Below the pieces are notes generated by a model that was not told where the DNA came from, ran no database searches, and was given only the letters and a program-made list of their open reading frames with translations. A stretch of 32,773 nt of DNA from contig JAFVDZ010000007.1 of NCBI GenBank assembly GCA_017478205.1, forward strand, positions 1 to 32,773, given 5' to 3'. Below, one piece after another: positions 14,190-20,768 of the stretch; position 1 is the stretch's first letter, and every line of letters begins with the position of its first letter. Both the position numbers and the translations under genes were made by a program. Origin of the DNA: Spirochaetales bacterium. GTDB lineage: Bacteria; Spirochaetota; Spirochaetia; Sphaerochaetales; Sphaerochaetaceae.

Positions 14190-16715
14190 TTACTTCTTGA
14201 CCTGCTGTGGATTTCTTGCATCCTCAAGAACAGAGTCGGTAGTACTCTTCTTGACCTTGCATGGCTTGATGTTCCAGATCTCATCAGCATACTGCTGGAT
14301 TGTTCTATCGGAAGAGAACTTTCCAGATGCTGCGATATTGAGAATTGCTCTTCTGTTCCATTCATCGAAGCTGTTCTTGTAAAGGTCTGTAGCCTCATTG
14401 TGTCTGTCATTGTACATTCTGAGGTCTGCGCAGACAAAGTACTTGTCACCGTACTCGGTGATTGACTTGATGAGAGAATCGAAGATGCCTGGCTCTGTGA
14501 GGTTGAAGTGACCGGACTCGACAAGCTCCATGGCTCTTCTGATACCCTCATCACCCATGATCCATTCCTCTGGATTGTAATTGTACTTGAGTGCAGAGAT
14601 CTGGCTTTCAGTGTGGCCGAAGATAAAGCAGTTCTCATCTCCAGCTTCCTCAGCGATTTCAACGTTTGCACCATCAAGGGTTCCCATTGTGAGAGCACCA
14701 TTGATCATGAACTTCATGTTACCAGTACCAGAAGCTTCGAGACCTGCAGTGGAAATCTGTTCGGAGATGTTTGTTGCAGGGATGACTCTTTCTGCCATTG
14801 TTACACGGTAGTTAGGCATGAAGTGAACGTTGATGATCTTGTTTACATATGGGTCAGAGTTGATGACTCTTGCAATATTGTTGATGAACTTGATGATGAG
14901 CTTGGCATTTGCATAACCTGGAGCTGCCTTACCGCCGAAGAGGAAGGTAGTTGGTGGGAAGCTATTTCTGTATGCCTCATCATTCTTCATCCTGTCGTAG
15001 ACCATGATTACATTGAGTGCGTTCATAAGCTGTCTCTTGTACTCATGGATTCTCTTTACCTGGACATCGAATAGAGTGTTAGGATCGACGATGATTCCAC
15101 AATCCTTCTTGAGGAAGGCGGCTGCAGATACCTTTGCCTGATACTTGATCTTTGCAAAGTCCTCTCTGAATGCCTTATCGTTTGCGAAAGGCTTGAGGTC
15201 TGCAATCTTTGAGAAATCTGTGATCCATCCATCACCAATTGCTTCTGTAATCTTGTTGGCAAGCAGTGGGTTTGCGTCCAGAAGCCATCTTCTCTGTGTG
15301 ATACCATTTGTCTTATTGTTGAATCTTTCAGGGAAGATAATGTTGAATTCTGGGAACATGCTCTTTACGAGAAGGTCGGAGTGGAGTGCTGCAACACCAT
15401 TGGTGCTGTGGCTACCTATGATAGCAAGGTTTGCCATTCTGACCATCTTTGGATTTGCCTCTTCGATGATGGAGACCTTAGCGATCTTATCATTCTGGAG
15501 AGGGAAGTATGAAGTTGCCTTCTGGATGAAGCGGCTGTTGATTTCATAGATGATCTGGAGGTGTCTTGGAAGCATCTTCTCGATCATTGGAACTGGCCAC
15601 TTCTCGAGAGCTTCTGGCATCAAAGTATGGTTTGTATAGCCAAAAGTCTTCTCTGTGATCTCCCAAGCAGTATCCCAATCGAGACCTTCAAGGTCGATGA
15701 GGATTCTCATCAGCTCTGGTACAGCAATTGATGGGTGAGTATCGTTGAGCTGGATAGCTGCTTTTTCTGGGAACTTCTTCCAGTCGTAGCTTCCGTTTCT
15801 CTTGAATCTTCTTACGATATCAGCAAGTGAACATGCAACAAAGAAGTACTGCTGCTTGAGTCTGAGCTCCTTGCCCATGTAGCCAGTATCGTTTGGATAG
15901 AGTACCTGAGAGATGTTCTCGGCACTAATCTTGTTTCTTACTGCTTCTGTGTAGTCACCAGAGTTGAATTCTGAGAATGAGAATTCATCTGGAGCCTGTG
16001 CAGACCAGAGACGGAGTGTGTTGATTGTCTTGCCACCATAGCCAACGACTGGTGTATCGTAGGCCATACCATTTACCTGTTCAGCTGGTACCCATTTGAA
16101 GGTATCCTTGCCATTCTCTCTGATATACTTTACTTCGCCACCGAAGTAGACTGAGTATACGAGATCAGGGCGCTTGAGCTCCCAAGGATTACCATCCTTG
16201 AGCCAGTTATCTGGCTGCTCAGCCTGCCAGCCATTCTTGATCTGCTGGCGGAAGATTCCATAGTTGTATCTGATACCATAGCCGTAAGCTGGAAGCTCCA
16301 AAGTTGCAAGGGAATCCAGGAAGCAGGCTGCAAGACGGCCAAGACCGCCGTTACCAAGACCAGCATCTGGTTCGACATCCATGAGCTCCTCAAGCTCGTA
16401 GCCAAGAGAGGAAAGGGCTTCCTTGACCTGCTTCTCGATGCCGAGGTTGATGATATTATTGGTCATTGCTCTTCCCATGAGGAATTCAAGTGAGAGGTAA
16501 TATACTCTCTTTGCACTCTTTGCTCTCTGTGTCTTTCTGGAAAGGTCCCACTGGTGGATGATCCTATCTCTTATTGCCATTGCAAGAGCCTGATAATGGC
16601 CCTCTGGGGTTGTATGGTAGACATCTGCATCGAAGCTATACTTGAGCTGCTCTGCAAAGTCCTGGGCAATATCCTTAGTAGTTTTTCCGAATCTTGTGCG
16701 ATTCTCTGCGGACAT
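14190..16715 (-). CDS. glgP: Glycogen/maltodextrin phosphorylase
   Basis: The enzyme releases glucose-1-phosphate from storage or imported alpha-1,4-glucans. The PLP-binding segment EASGTGNMKFMINGALTMGT has the cofactor lysine at K668. The GNGGLGRLAACFLDSLATL stretch and RYNYGIFRQ of family GT35 are also present. The length of 841 is standard. A GTG four codons upstream (16727) is open, but ggagg lies five bases before the ATG at 16713-16715, which settles the start. The promoter is at 16749-16778 and the terminator at 14134-14169, so it is transcribed alone. It suggests glycogen or dextrin use as an energy store. Confidence 0.97.
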   Translation of the reverse strand: MSAENRTRFGKTTKDIAQDFAEQLKYSFDADVYHTTPEGHYQALAMAIRDRIIHQWDLSRKTQRAKSAKRVYYLSLEFLMGRAMTNNIINLGIEKQVKEALSSLGYELEELMDVEPDAGLGNGGLGRLAACFLDSLATLELPAYGYGIRYNYGIFRQQIKNGWQAEQPDNWLKDGNPWELKRPDLVYSVYFGGEVKYIRENGKDTFKWVPAEQVNGMAYDTPVVGYGGKTINTLRLWSAQAPDEFSFSEFNSGDYTEAVRNKISAENISQVLYPNDTGYMGKELRLKQQYFFVACSLADIVRRFKRNGSYDWKKFPEKAAIQLNDTHPSIAVPELMRILIDLEGLDWDTAWEITEKTFGYTNHTLMPEALEKWPVPMIEKMLPRHLQIIYEINSRFIQKATSYFPLQNDKIAKVSIIEEANPKMVRMANLAIIGSHSTNGVAALHSDLLVKSMFPEFNIIFPERFNNKTNGITQRRWLLDANPLLANKITEAIGDGWITDFSKIADLKPFANDKAFREDFAKIKYQAKVSAAAFLKKDCGIIVDPNTLFDVQVKRIHEYKRQLMNALNVIMVYDRMKNDEAYRNSFPPTTFLFGGKAAPGYANAKLIIKFINNIARVINSDPYVNKIINVHFMPNYRVTMAERVIPATNISEQISTAGLEASGTGNMKFMINGALTMGTLDGANVEIAEEAGDENCFIFGHTESQISALKYNYNPEEWIMGDEGIRRAMELVESGHFNLTEPGIFDSLIKSITEYGDKYFVCADLRMYNDRHNEATDLYKNSFDEWNRRAILNIAASGKFSSDRTIQQYADEIWNIKPCKVKKSTTDSVLEDARNPQQVKK

Positions 16716-16748
16716 ACGTTCCTCCACATGTTGTGTTTTAGTCGTCTT

Positions 16749-16778
16749 ACTATAATTAAATTTTTATGAAATGAACAA
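16749..16778 (-). promoter_or_regulatory. Promoter of glgP
   Basis: On the minus strand TTGTTC (16773-16778) and TATAGT (16749-16754) are 18 bases apart (TTATAG gives 17). This leads to a 5' untranslated region of roughly 27 bases. Confidence 0.55.
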
Positions 16779-16813
16779 GTATGTAAAGGCAAACAGGGGA
16801 TAAATCTTTCCCT

Positions 16814-16842
16814 TTGCACCTACTTTTCGAATTTCGTATATA
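16814..16842 (+). promoter_or_regulatory. Promoter of the candidate small RNA
   Basis: TTGCAC (16814-16819) and TATATA (16837-16842) are exactly 17 bases apart, with no coding region following. The predicted start is about 16849. Confidence 0.45.
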
Positions 16843-16848
16843 TATAAA

Positions 16849-16970
16849 TTAAGGAATAAGATATCATAGTTTCAACTCCCATACCTCTGTGATGAAAGCC
16901 ATTGTAGCAGGTCGGAATTCTTTCCCTGATACATAAATTCAATATGGTGGCAGGGTTTTCATCATTTTTT
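16849..16970 (+). ncRNA. Candidate structured small RNA with its own terminator
   Basis: The spacer between glgP and the tRNA operon holds a long-range stem of 11 bp, tgatgaaagcc (16890-16900) with ggttttcatca (16954-16964, one G-T pair), immediately followed by six Ts (16965-16970). Inside it, attg/caat (16901-16904 with 16940-16943) and a bulged hairpin (16908-16911 with 16925-16928, continuing as ggaa with tttc) nest neatly. A promoter-like pair sits upstream and no open frame of note is present. It does not match SRP RNA, 6S RNA, tmRNA or a riboswitch that I can recognise. The structure was found by eye. Confidence 0.4.
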
Positions 16971-17031
16971 GGCAGGGGCCTGGATAGTAACAAATTATTA
17001 AATAGTTATAGCAAAATTATTTTGCATACTA

Positions 17032-17061
17032 TTGACAACTAGCTTGACCTTTGATTATAGT
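17032..17061 (+). promoter_or_regulatory. Promoter of the tRNA-Thr/rpmG/tRNA-Trp/secE/nusG unit
   Basis: A perfect TTGACA (17032-17037) is followed after 18 bases by TATAGT (17056-17061; TTATAG gives 17). Transcription would start near 17068, about 58 bases before tRNA-Thr. Confidence 0.7.
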
Positions 17062-17125
17062 ACATTCTGCATGTTGTATCAGGCCCTACCAACCTGTATA
17101 TGCAGTGCAAAATAAAATCATTATT

Positions 17126-17197
17126 GCCCATGTAGCTCAGTGGTAGAGCACAGCCTTGGTAAGGCTGGGGTCGGCGGTTCAAATCCGCCCGTGGGCT
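17126..17197 (+). tRNA. tRNA-Thr (anticodon GGT)
   Basis: The cloverleaf is complete: acceptor gcccatg with cgtgggc (one wobble), D stem gctc/gagc, anticodon stem cagcc/ggctg with loop ttggtaa (anticodon 17158-17160), and T arm ggcgg-ttcaaat-ccgcc. The discriminator base is T, and the CCA end is not encoded. It is the first gene of the operon. Confidence 0.97.
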
Positions 17198-17235
17198 TTA
17201 CTTTTTTCTAGACGGTTAAGACCGAGGAGATAAAT

Positions 17236-17412
17236 ATGGCAGATAAGAAGAAAGGCCCTGTAGAAAAGATTGCTCTTCAGTGCACAGAGTGCAAGCAGAA
17301 GAACTATACTACTGAGAAGAATAGACGTAATACTCCAGGCAAGCTTGAGCTGATGAAGTATTGTCCATTTGAGCGCAAGCACACTCTTCACAGAGAAACA
17401 AAGATCAAATAA
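17236..17412 (+). CDS. rpmG: 50S ribosomal protein L33
   Basis: This 58-residue protein reads [20 protein letters not shown], then [20 protein letters not shown], the standard L33 pattern. Only three of the four zinc-ribbon cysteines remain (C16, C19, C43); the fourth position is Glu in CPFE. It therefore probably does not bind zinc well. A gaggag site lies at 17224-17229 and the ATG at 17236. It lies between two tRNA genes, as in other spirochaetes, and is co-transcribed with them. Confidence 0.95.
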   Translation: MADKKKGPVEKIALQCTECKQKNYTTEKNRRNTPGKLELMKYCPFERKHTLHRETKIK

Positions 17413-17442
17413 GTCCGAGAGGGCTGATTTCGAGGTACGAGC

Positions 17443-17515
17443 AGGTCAATAGCTCCAACGGTAGAGCACTGGTCTCCAAAACCGGGTGTTGTAGGTTCGA
17501 ATCCTACTTGGCCTG
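17443..17515 (+). tRNA. tRNA-Trp (anticodon CCA) inside a long processing stem
   Basis: Acceptor aggtcaa/ttggcct (one wobble), D stem gctc/gagc, anticodon arm ctggt-ctccaaa-accgg (anticodon 17476-17478) and T arm gtagg-ttcgaat-cctac give a full cloverleaf with discriminator G. CCA is not encoded. The flanks 17431-17442 and 17515-17526 are complementary (12 positions, one mismatch), so the acceptor stem is extended into a hairpin of about 18 bp in the precursor. Confidence 0.97.
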
Positions 17516-17549
17516 CTGGTACCTCGAAAGTAAATGGAGATATGGGTAG

Positions 17550-17729
17550 ATGAACAAGATTGTTAAATATTTCAAAGAATGCGCTCTTGAAATGAAGAAG
17601 GTTTCCTGGCCATCACGTCAGATGGTACTTTCTTCCACCAAGGTCGTCATCGTTGCAACAATTGTTTTCGCTATTGTACTCGGTCTCGTAGATTTCCTCC
17701 TTTTGAAGGGAATCTTCCTGATTTTCTAA
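17550..17729 (+). CDS. secE: Preprotein translocase subunit SecE
   Basis: This 59-residue protein has the SecE amphipathic start KYFKECALEMKKVSWPSRQ (residues 6-24), whose KKVSWPS motif is diagnostic, and one membrane helix (~30-57). It is the small essential clamp around SecY in the export channel. The spirochaete/Gram-positive short form lacks the extra helices found in E. coli. It lies between tRNA-Trp and nusG, the universal position, with 17 bases to nusG. A ggag lies about 10 bases upstream of the ATG. Confidence 0.95.
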   Translation: MNKIVKYFKECALEMKKVSWPSRQMVLSSTKVVIVATIVFAIVLGLVDFLLLKGIFLIF

Positions 17730-17746
17730 AATAAAAGGGAATACAA

Positions 17747-18313
17747 ATGGCTAAAGGTTGGTACATCGTTCATACTTATTCCGGTTACGAACAGAAGATT
17801 CAGAGAACAATCGAGAAGATGAGAGAGATGGACGGTGAATTTGCTCTCACTGTTTCTGATGTCAAGGTTCCTGTTGAGATCGTGACTGAAATCAAGGACG
17901 GCAAGAAAAAAGAGGTCAAGAGGAAGCTTCTTCCTGGCTACATCCTTGTCGAGATCGATTTTCCAGAAGATGCAACCTGGAAGAATGCCTATTCCAAGAT
18001 CAAGAGAATTCAGGGTGTAACAGGCTTTGTTACCGCAATGCCTGGCAAGAAGCCACTCCCAATGAGTGCTTCTGAAATGAAAGAGATCATGCAGAAGACT
18101 GGTGAAATGCCAGCAGAGACAACCTTCAGACCTAAGCAGAACTTCACTGTTGGTGAAGAGGTAAAGATCATTGAAGGTCCATTCGAATCCTTCACTGGTT
18201 CCATCGAGGAGATCGATACAGTCAAGGGTAAGATGAGAGTTTCTGTAGAAATCTTTGGCAGACCAACACCTGTTGAGGTTGAATACTTCCAGGTAGAGAA
18301 GGTCGTTCTCTAA
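17747..18313 (+). CDS. nusG: Transcription termination/antitermination factor NusG
   Basis: NusG binds RNA polymerase, reduces pausing and links it to Rho or the ribosome. The NGN domain covers ~1-115 (GWYIVHTYSGYEQKIQRTIE at the start, then the RNAP-binding LLPGYILVEI), and the KOW domain covers ~130-188 (EEVKIIEGPFESFTGSIEEI). With 188 residues it is of normal size, without a large insertion. It is co-transcribed with secE. A hairpin with a trailing T run follows the stop, before rplK. Confidence 0.97.
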   Translation: MAKGWYIVHTYSGYEQKIQRTIEKMREMDGEFALTVSDVKVPVEIVTEIKDGKKKEVKRKLLPGYILVEIDFPEDATWKNAYSKIKRIQGVTGFVTAMPGKKPLPMSASEMKEIMQKTGEMPAETTFRPKQNFTVGEEVKIIEGPFESFTGSIEEIDTVKGKMRVSVEIFGRPTPVEVEYFQVEKVVL

Positions 18314-18506
18314 TATATACTGTAAGGGACGGAACTTGACGCCGTCCCCTCAGTCGTTTTTTGACATCGTCAAGCTAAAATCTAAATCTCCCCGCACAAG
18401 CACAAGCTGTCCGGGTGGAAGCCAGATCGTATGACTGGCGTTATTACCAGCGTGAAGTACGTTTATCGGTCAACTCAGACCATACTTCAACGTAAGGAGA
18501 AAGAAA
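18314..18506 (+). promoter_or_regulatory. nusG-rplK spacer: hairpin and untranslated leader of rplK
   Basis: A perfect 7-bp stem gggacgg/ccgtccc (18326-18332 with 18342-18348) is followed after 8 bases by six Ts (18357-18362), a partial terminator or attenuator. TTGACA at 18361-18366 with TAAATC at 18383-18388 is a possible promoter, the -10 being poor. The remaining ~120 bases contain ccag (about 18422) pairing with ctgg around a 9-base loop, and no open frame. In other bacteria L1 represses rplKA by binding this leader, and that is possible here but not shown. Confidence 0.5.
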
Positions 18507-18938
18507 ATGGCAAAGAAGAAGGTTACTGCAGTAATCAAGTTGCAGTGTCCTGCCCAGAAGGCTACACCAGCACCACCAATTGGTCCTGCTCTTGGCCCTC
18601 ATGGCGTCAGCGCCCCACAGTTCGTCCAGCAGTTCAACGACAAGACCAAGGGTTATGAACCTGGACTCATCCTCCCAGTTATCATTACAGTCTATGCAGA
18701 TAAGAGTTTTACTTTTATCCTCAAGACTCCTCCTGCTGCAGTTCTTATCAAGAAGGCACTTGGAATCACAACAGCTAGTGGTACACCTAACAAGGTCAAG
18801 GTTGGCAAGCTCACAGATGCTCAGCTCACTGAGATTGCTACTACAAAGCTCCCTGATCTCAATGCATTCACAATCGAGGCTGCTAAGAAGGTCATCGCAG
18901 GTACAGCTCGTTCAATGGGCGTAGAGGTGGAGAAGTAA
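18507..18938 (+). CDS. rplK: 50S ribosomal protein L11
   Basis: L11 binds 23S rRNA at the GTPase centre and is needed for stringent-response sensing by RelA. The 143-residue protein begins [20 protein letters not shown] and has the proline-rich N-terminal [14 protein letters not shown] and the rRNA-binding C-terminal half with GTARSMG near the end. Aaggag is 8 bases before the ATG. The stop and the rplA start are separated by a single base, so the two are coupled. Confidence 0.98.
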   Translation: MAKKKVTAVIKLQCPAQKATPAPPIGPALGPHGVSAPQFVQQFNDKTKGYEPGLILPVIITVYADKSFTFILKTPPAAVLIKKALGITTASGTPNKVKVGKLTDAQLTEIATTKLPDLNAFTIEAAKKVIAGTARSMGVEVEK

Positions 18939-18939
18939 G

Positions 18940-19620
18940 ATGAAAAGAGGAAAGAAATATCAGGAAGCTGCAAAGAAGGTTGATAGAAATCAGCTTTACT
19001 CAATGCAGGCAGCAGCACAGCTTGTAAAGGATTGTGCTTATGCAAAGTTCACCGAAACTGTCGATCTCTCTGTCACACTTACTCTCAAGAAGGGTCAGAC
19101 TGTTAGAGATACAGTAGTTCTCCCACATCAGTTCCTTGCTCAGAAGAAGATTCTTGTCTTCGCAAAGGGTGAAAAGGCTCAGGAAGCTCTTGATGCCGGC
19201 GCAACCTATGTTGGCGACACAGATCTCATCGAGAAGGTCAGAACTGGTTGGATGGACTTCGATGTTGCAGTTGCAACCCCAGATATGATGAAGGACGTAG
19301 GTCGTCTTGGTCCAGTTCTTGGTAGAAGAGGCCTCATGCCAAACCCAAAGACTCACACTGTTACCTTTGATATCAAGGGTGCTCTTGCTGAGCTCAATAT
19401 GGGCCGTGTAGAGTTCCGTGCTGACAAGACAGGTGTTGTACACCTCGCTGTTGGTAAGGTTGACATGGATGCAGCTAAGATTGCAGAGAACGCATCAGTT
19501 GCTCTTGCTGAGATCATCAGAAAGAAGCCAGTTGATGCAAAGGGAGACTTCATTGTTTCCGTTGCTCTCTCATCAACAATGGGTCCTGGCGTTCGCGTTG
19601 ATTCAAAGGTCAGCGAATAA
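18940..19620 (+). CDS. rplA: 50S ribosomal protein L1
   Basis: L1 forms the mobile stalk at the E site and in many bacteria represses its own operon. The 226-residue protein shows the family blocks FTETVDLSVTLTL, VVLPH, VGRLGPVLGRRGLMPNPK (~125-142) and VEFRADKTGVVHLAVGK. The ATG follows the rplK stop by one base, and the site gtggag lies within rplK. rplJ follows after 19 bases. Confidence 0.98.
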   Translation: MKRGKKYQEAAKKVDRNQLYSMQAAAQLVKDCAYAKFTETVDLSVTLTLKKGQTVRDTVVLPHQFLAQKKILVFAKGEKAQEALDAGATYVGDTDLIEKVRTGWMDFDVAVATPDMMKDVGRLGPVLGRRGLMPNPKTHTVTFDIKGALAELNMGRVEFRADKTGVVHLAVGKVDMDAAKIAENASVALAEIIRKKPVDAKGDFIVSVALSSTMGPGVRVDSKVSE

Positions 19621-19639
19621 GGTAAGGAGGTAGACAAGA

Positions 19640-20164
19640 ATGGAAAATTATCAGACTCGTATTACCCCTGCTAAGGAAGATGCTGTAAAGGCTCTCAAGG
19701 ATGAATTCGAAGGATACAACGGATACATCTTCACAGAGTACAGAGGAATGACTGTTGCACAGCTCACTGATCTCAGAACTGAGCTCAGAAAGAACGATGC
19801 ACAGTACCGCGTCATCAAGAACCGTTTCGCTAAGATCGCAATGAAGGAACTTGGAAAGAGCGGCGCTGAGGAGCAGATGGTAGGTCCTACCGCTGTTGCT
19901 CTCGCTAAGGGTGATGACTCAAACGTTGTTGCTAAGGCTCTCTACGAGTCCATCAAGAACGGTTCCCCAATGCAGGTCAAGGGTGCTCTCATCGACGGAG
20001 AGCTTCTGAGTGCAGATCAGGTGGAGGCACTGTCTAAGCTTCCTACCAAGCTCGAGCTTATTGCTTCTTTGATGGGTACCATGAAGGCACCTGTACAGAA
20101 GCTTGCAGCTACCTTGCTTGCATATGTTGAATCTAAGGGCGGCGTTGCTGCTTCTGAAAACTGA
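19640..20164 (+). CDS. rplJ: 50S ribosomal protein L10
   Basis: L10 anchors L7/L12 dimers to the ribosome. The 174-residue protein has the RNA-binding N-terminal domain with GYIFTEYRGMTVAQLTDLR and LRKNDAQYRVIKNRF, and a C-terminal helix (~135-168) that carries the L12 dimers. Aaggagg ten bases before the ATG is strong. Unlike in E. coli, the rplA-rplJ gap of 19 bases leaves no room for the usual L10 leader. Confidence 0.98.
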   Translation: MENYQTRITPAKEDAVKALKDEFEGYNGYIFTEYRGMTVAQLTDLRTELRKNDAQYRVIKNRFAKIAMKELGKSGAEEQMVGPTAVALAKGDDSNVVAKALYESIKNGSPMQVKGALIDGELLSADQVEALSKLPTKLELIASLMGTMKAPVQKLAATLLAYVESKGGVAASEN

Positions 20165-20169
20165 AAATA

Positions 20170-20210
20170 CAGTCCTAGTCTTCGTTAAATCGTAACCTGC
20201 TAGACTGTCA
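20170..20210 (+). promoter_or_regulatory. Hairpin in the rplJ-rplL spacer
   Basis: Acagt and ctag (20170-20179, with one bulged C) pair with ctag and actgt (20201-20209) to form about 9 bp around a ~20-base loop. There is no T run, so it is not a terminator. It may affect the extra translation L7/L12 needs, or RNA stability. Confidence 0.4.
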
Positions 20211-20233
20211 AAAATATTTAAGGAGAAGATAAT

Positions 20234-20608
20234 ATGGCTACTAAAGAAGAGATCCTCGAGTCTATTGCTCAGATGTCTGTAATGGAGGTCGCTGACCTCA
20301 TCAAGATGATGGAAGAGAAGTTCGGTGTTGTTGCTGCAGCTGCTGCAGTTGCTGCTCCAGGTGCTGCTGCAGGCGCTGCTGCAGAAGTTGAAGAGCAGAC
20401 CGAGTTCAACGTTTCCCTCGTTTCTGTTGATGCTGCAAAGAAGATTGCTTGTATCAAGGAAGTTCGTGCTGTCACAGGTCTTGGCCTAAAGGAAGCTAAG
20501 GAACTTTGTGAGAAGGGTGGCATGCTGAAGGAAGGCGTTTCCAAGGAAGAGGCTGCTCAGATGAAGGAAAAGCTCGAAGCAGCTGGTTGTGTCATCGAGG
20601 TAAAGTAA
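20234..20608 (+). CDS. rplL: 50S ribosomal protein L7/L12
   Basis: This is the multi-copy stalk protein that recruits translation GTPases. The N-terminal dimer domain (1-32) is followed by an Ala/Gly hinge (~35-56, an alternation of [18 protein letters not shown]) and the C-terminal factor-binding domain with [20 protein letters not shown]. The length of 124 is standard. Aaggagaag precedes the ATG. Codon use is strongly biased, as expected for high expression. Confidence 0.98.
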   Translation: MATKEEILESIAQMSVMEVADLIKMMEEKFGVVAAAAAVAAPGAAAGAAAEVEEQTEFNVSLVSVDAAKKIACIKEVRAVTGLGLKEAKELCEKGGMLKEGVSKEEAAQMKEKLEAAGCVIEVK

Positions 20609-20650
20609 GACTCGTTAACTTTTCGAGATCCTTTATGGACCTCGGCAAGA

Positions 20651-20749
20651 TGCCACTGGAGGGGAAAATCCCTCTGGTGGCATATGCTGTCTAAAAAAGA
20701 CAGTGCGCATGAGTGCATTTTGCACTACTAATTTTGACAGTTTTCTGTC
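20651..20749 (+). promoter_or_regulatory. Four consecutive hairpins in the rplL-rpoB spacer
   Basis: Hairpin 1: tgccactggaggg pairs with ccctctggtggca (20651-20682), about 14 bp. Hairpin 2: ctgtct/agacag (20687-20703). Hairpin 3: agtgca/tgcact (20712-20726). Hairpin 4: gacag/ctgtc (20736-20749), ending 8 bases before the rpoB ribosome-binding site. In E. coli this spacer has an attenuator and an RNase III site, so a similar role is likely. The arms of hairpins 2 and 4 are also mutually complementary. Confidence 0.6.
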
Positions 20750-20768
20750 TAATTCGGAGGGTACATTG

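Noticed and set aside
16849-16970. SRP RNA, 6S RNA or riboswitch identity for the candidate small RNA
   Set aside because: The conserved SRP loop, a 6S-type open bubble and known riboswitch core motifs are not present. A ggaa run in the inner hairpin is not in the right context.
20703-20768. Extended RpoB start 22 codons upstream
   Set aside because: The stretch lies in hairpins and lacks a ribosome-binding site. The strong ggaggg and the usual N-terminus point to 20769.
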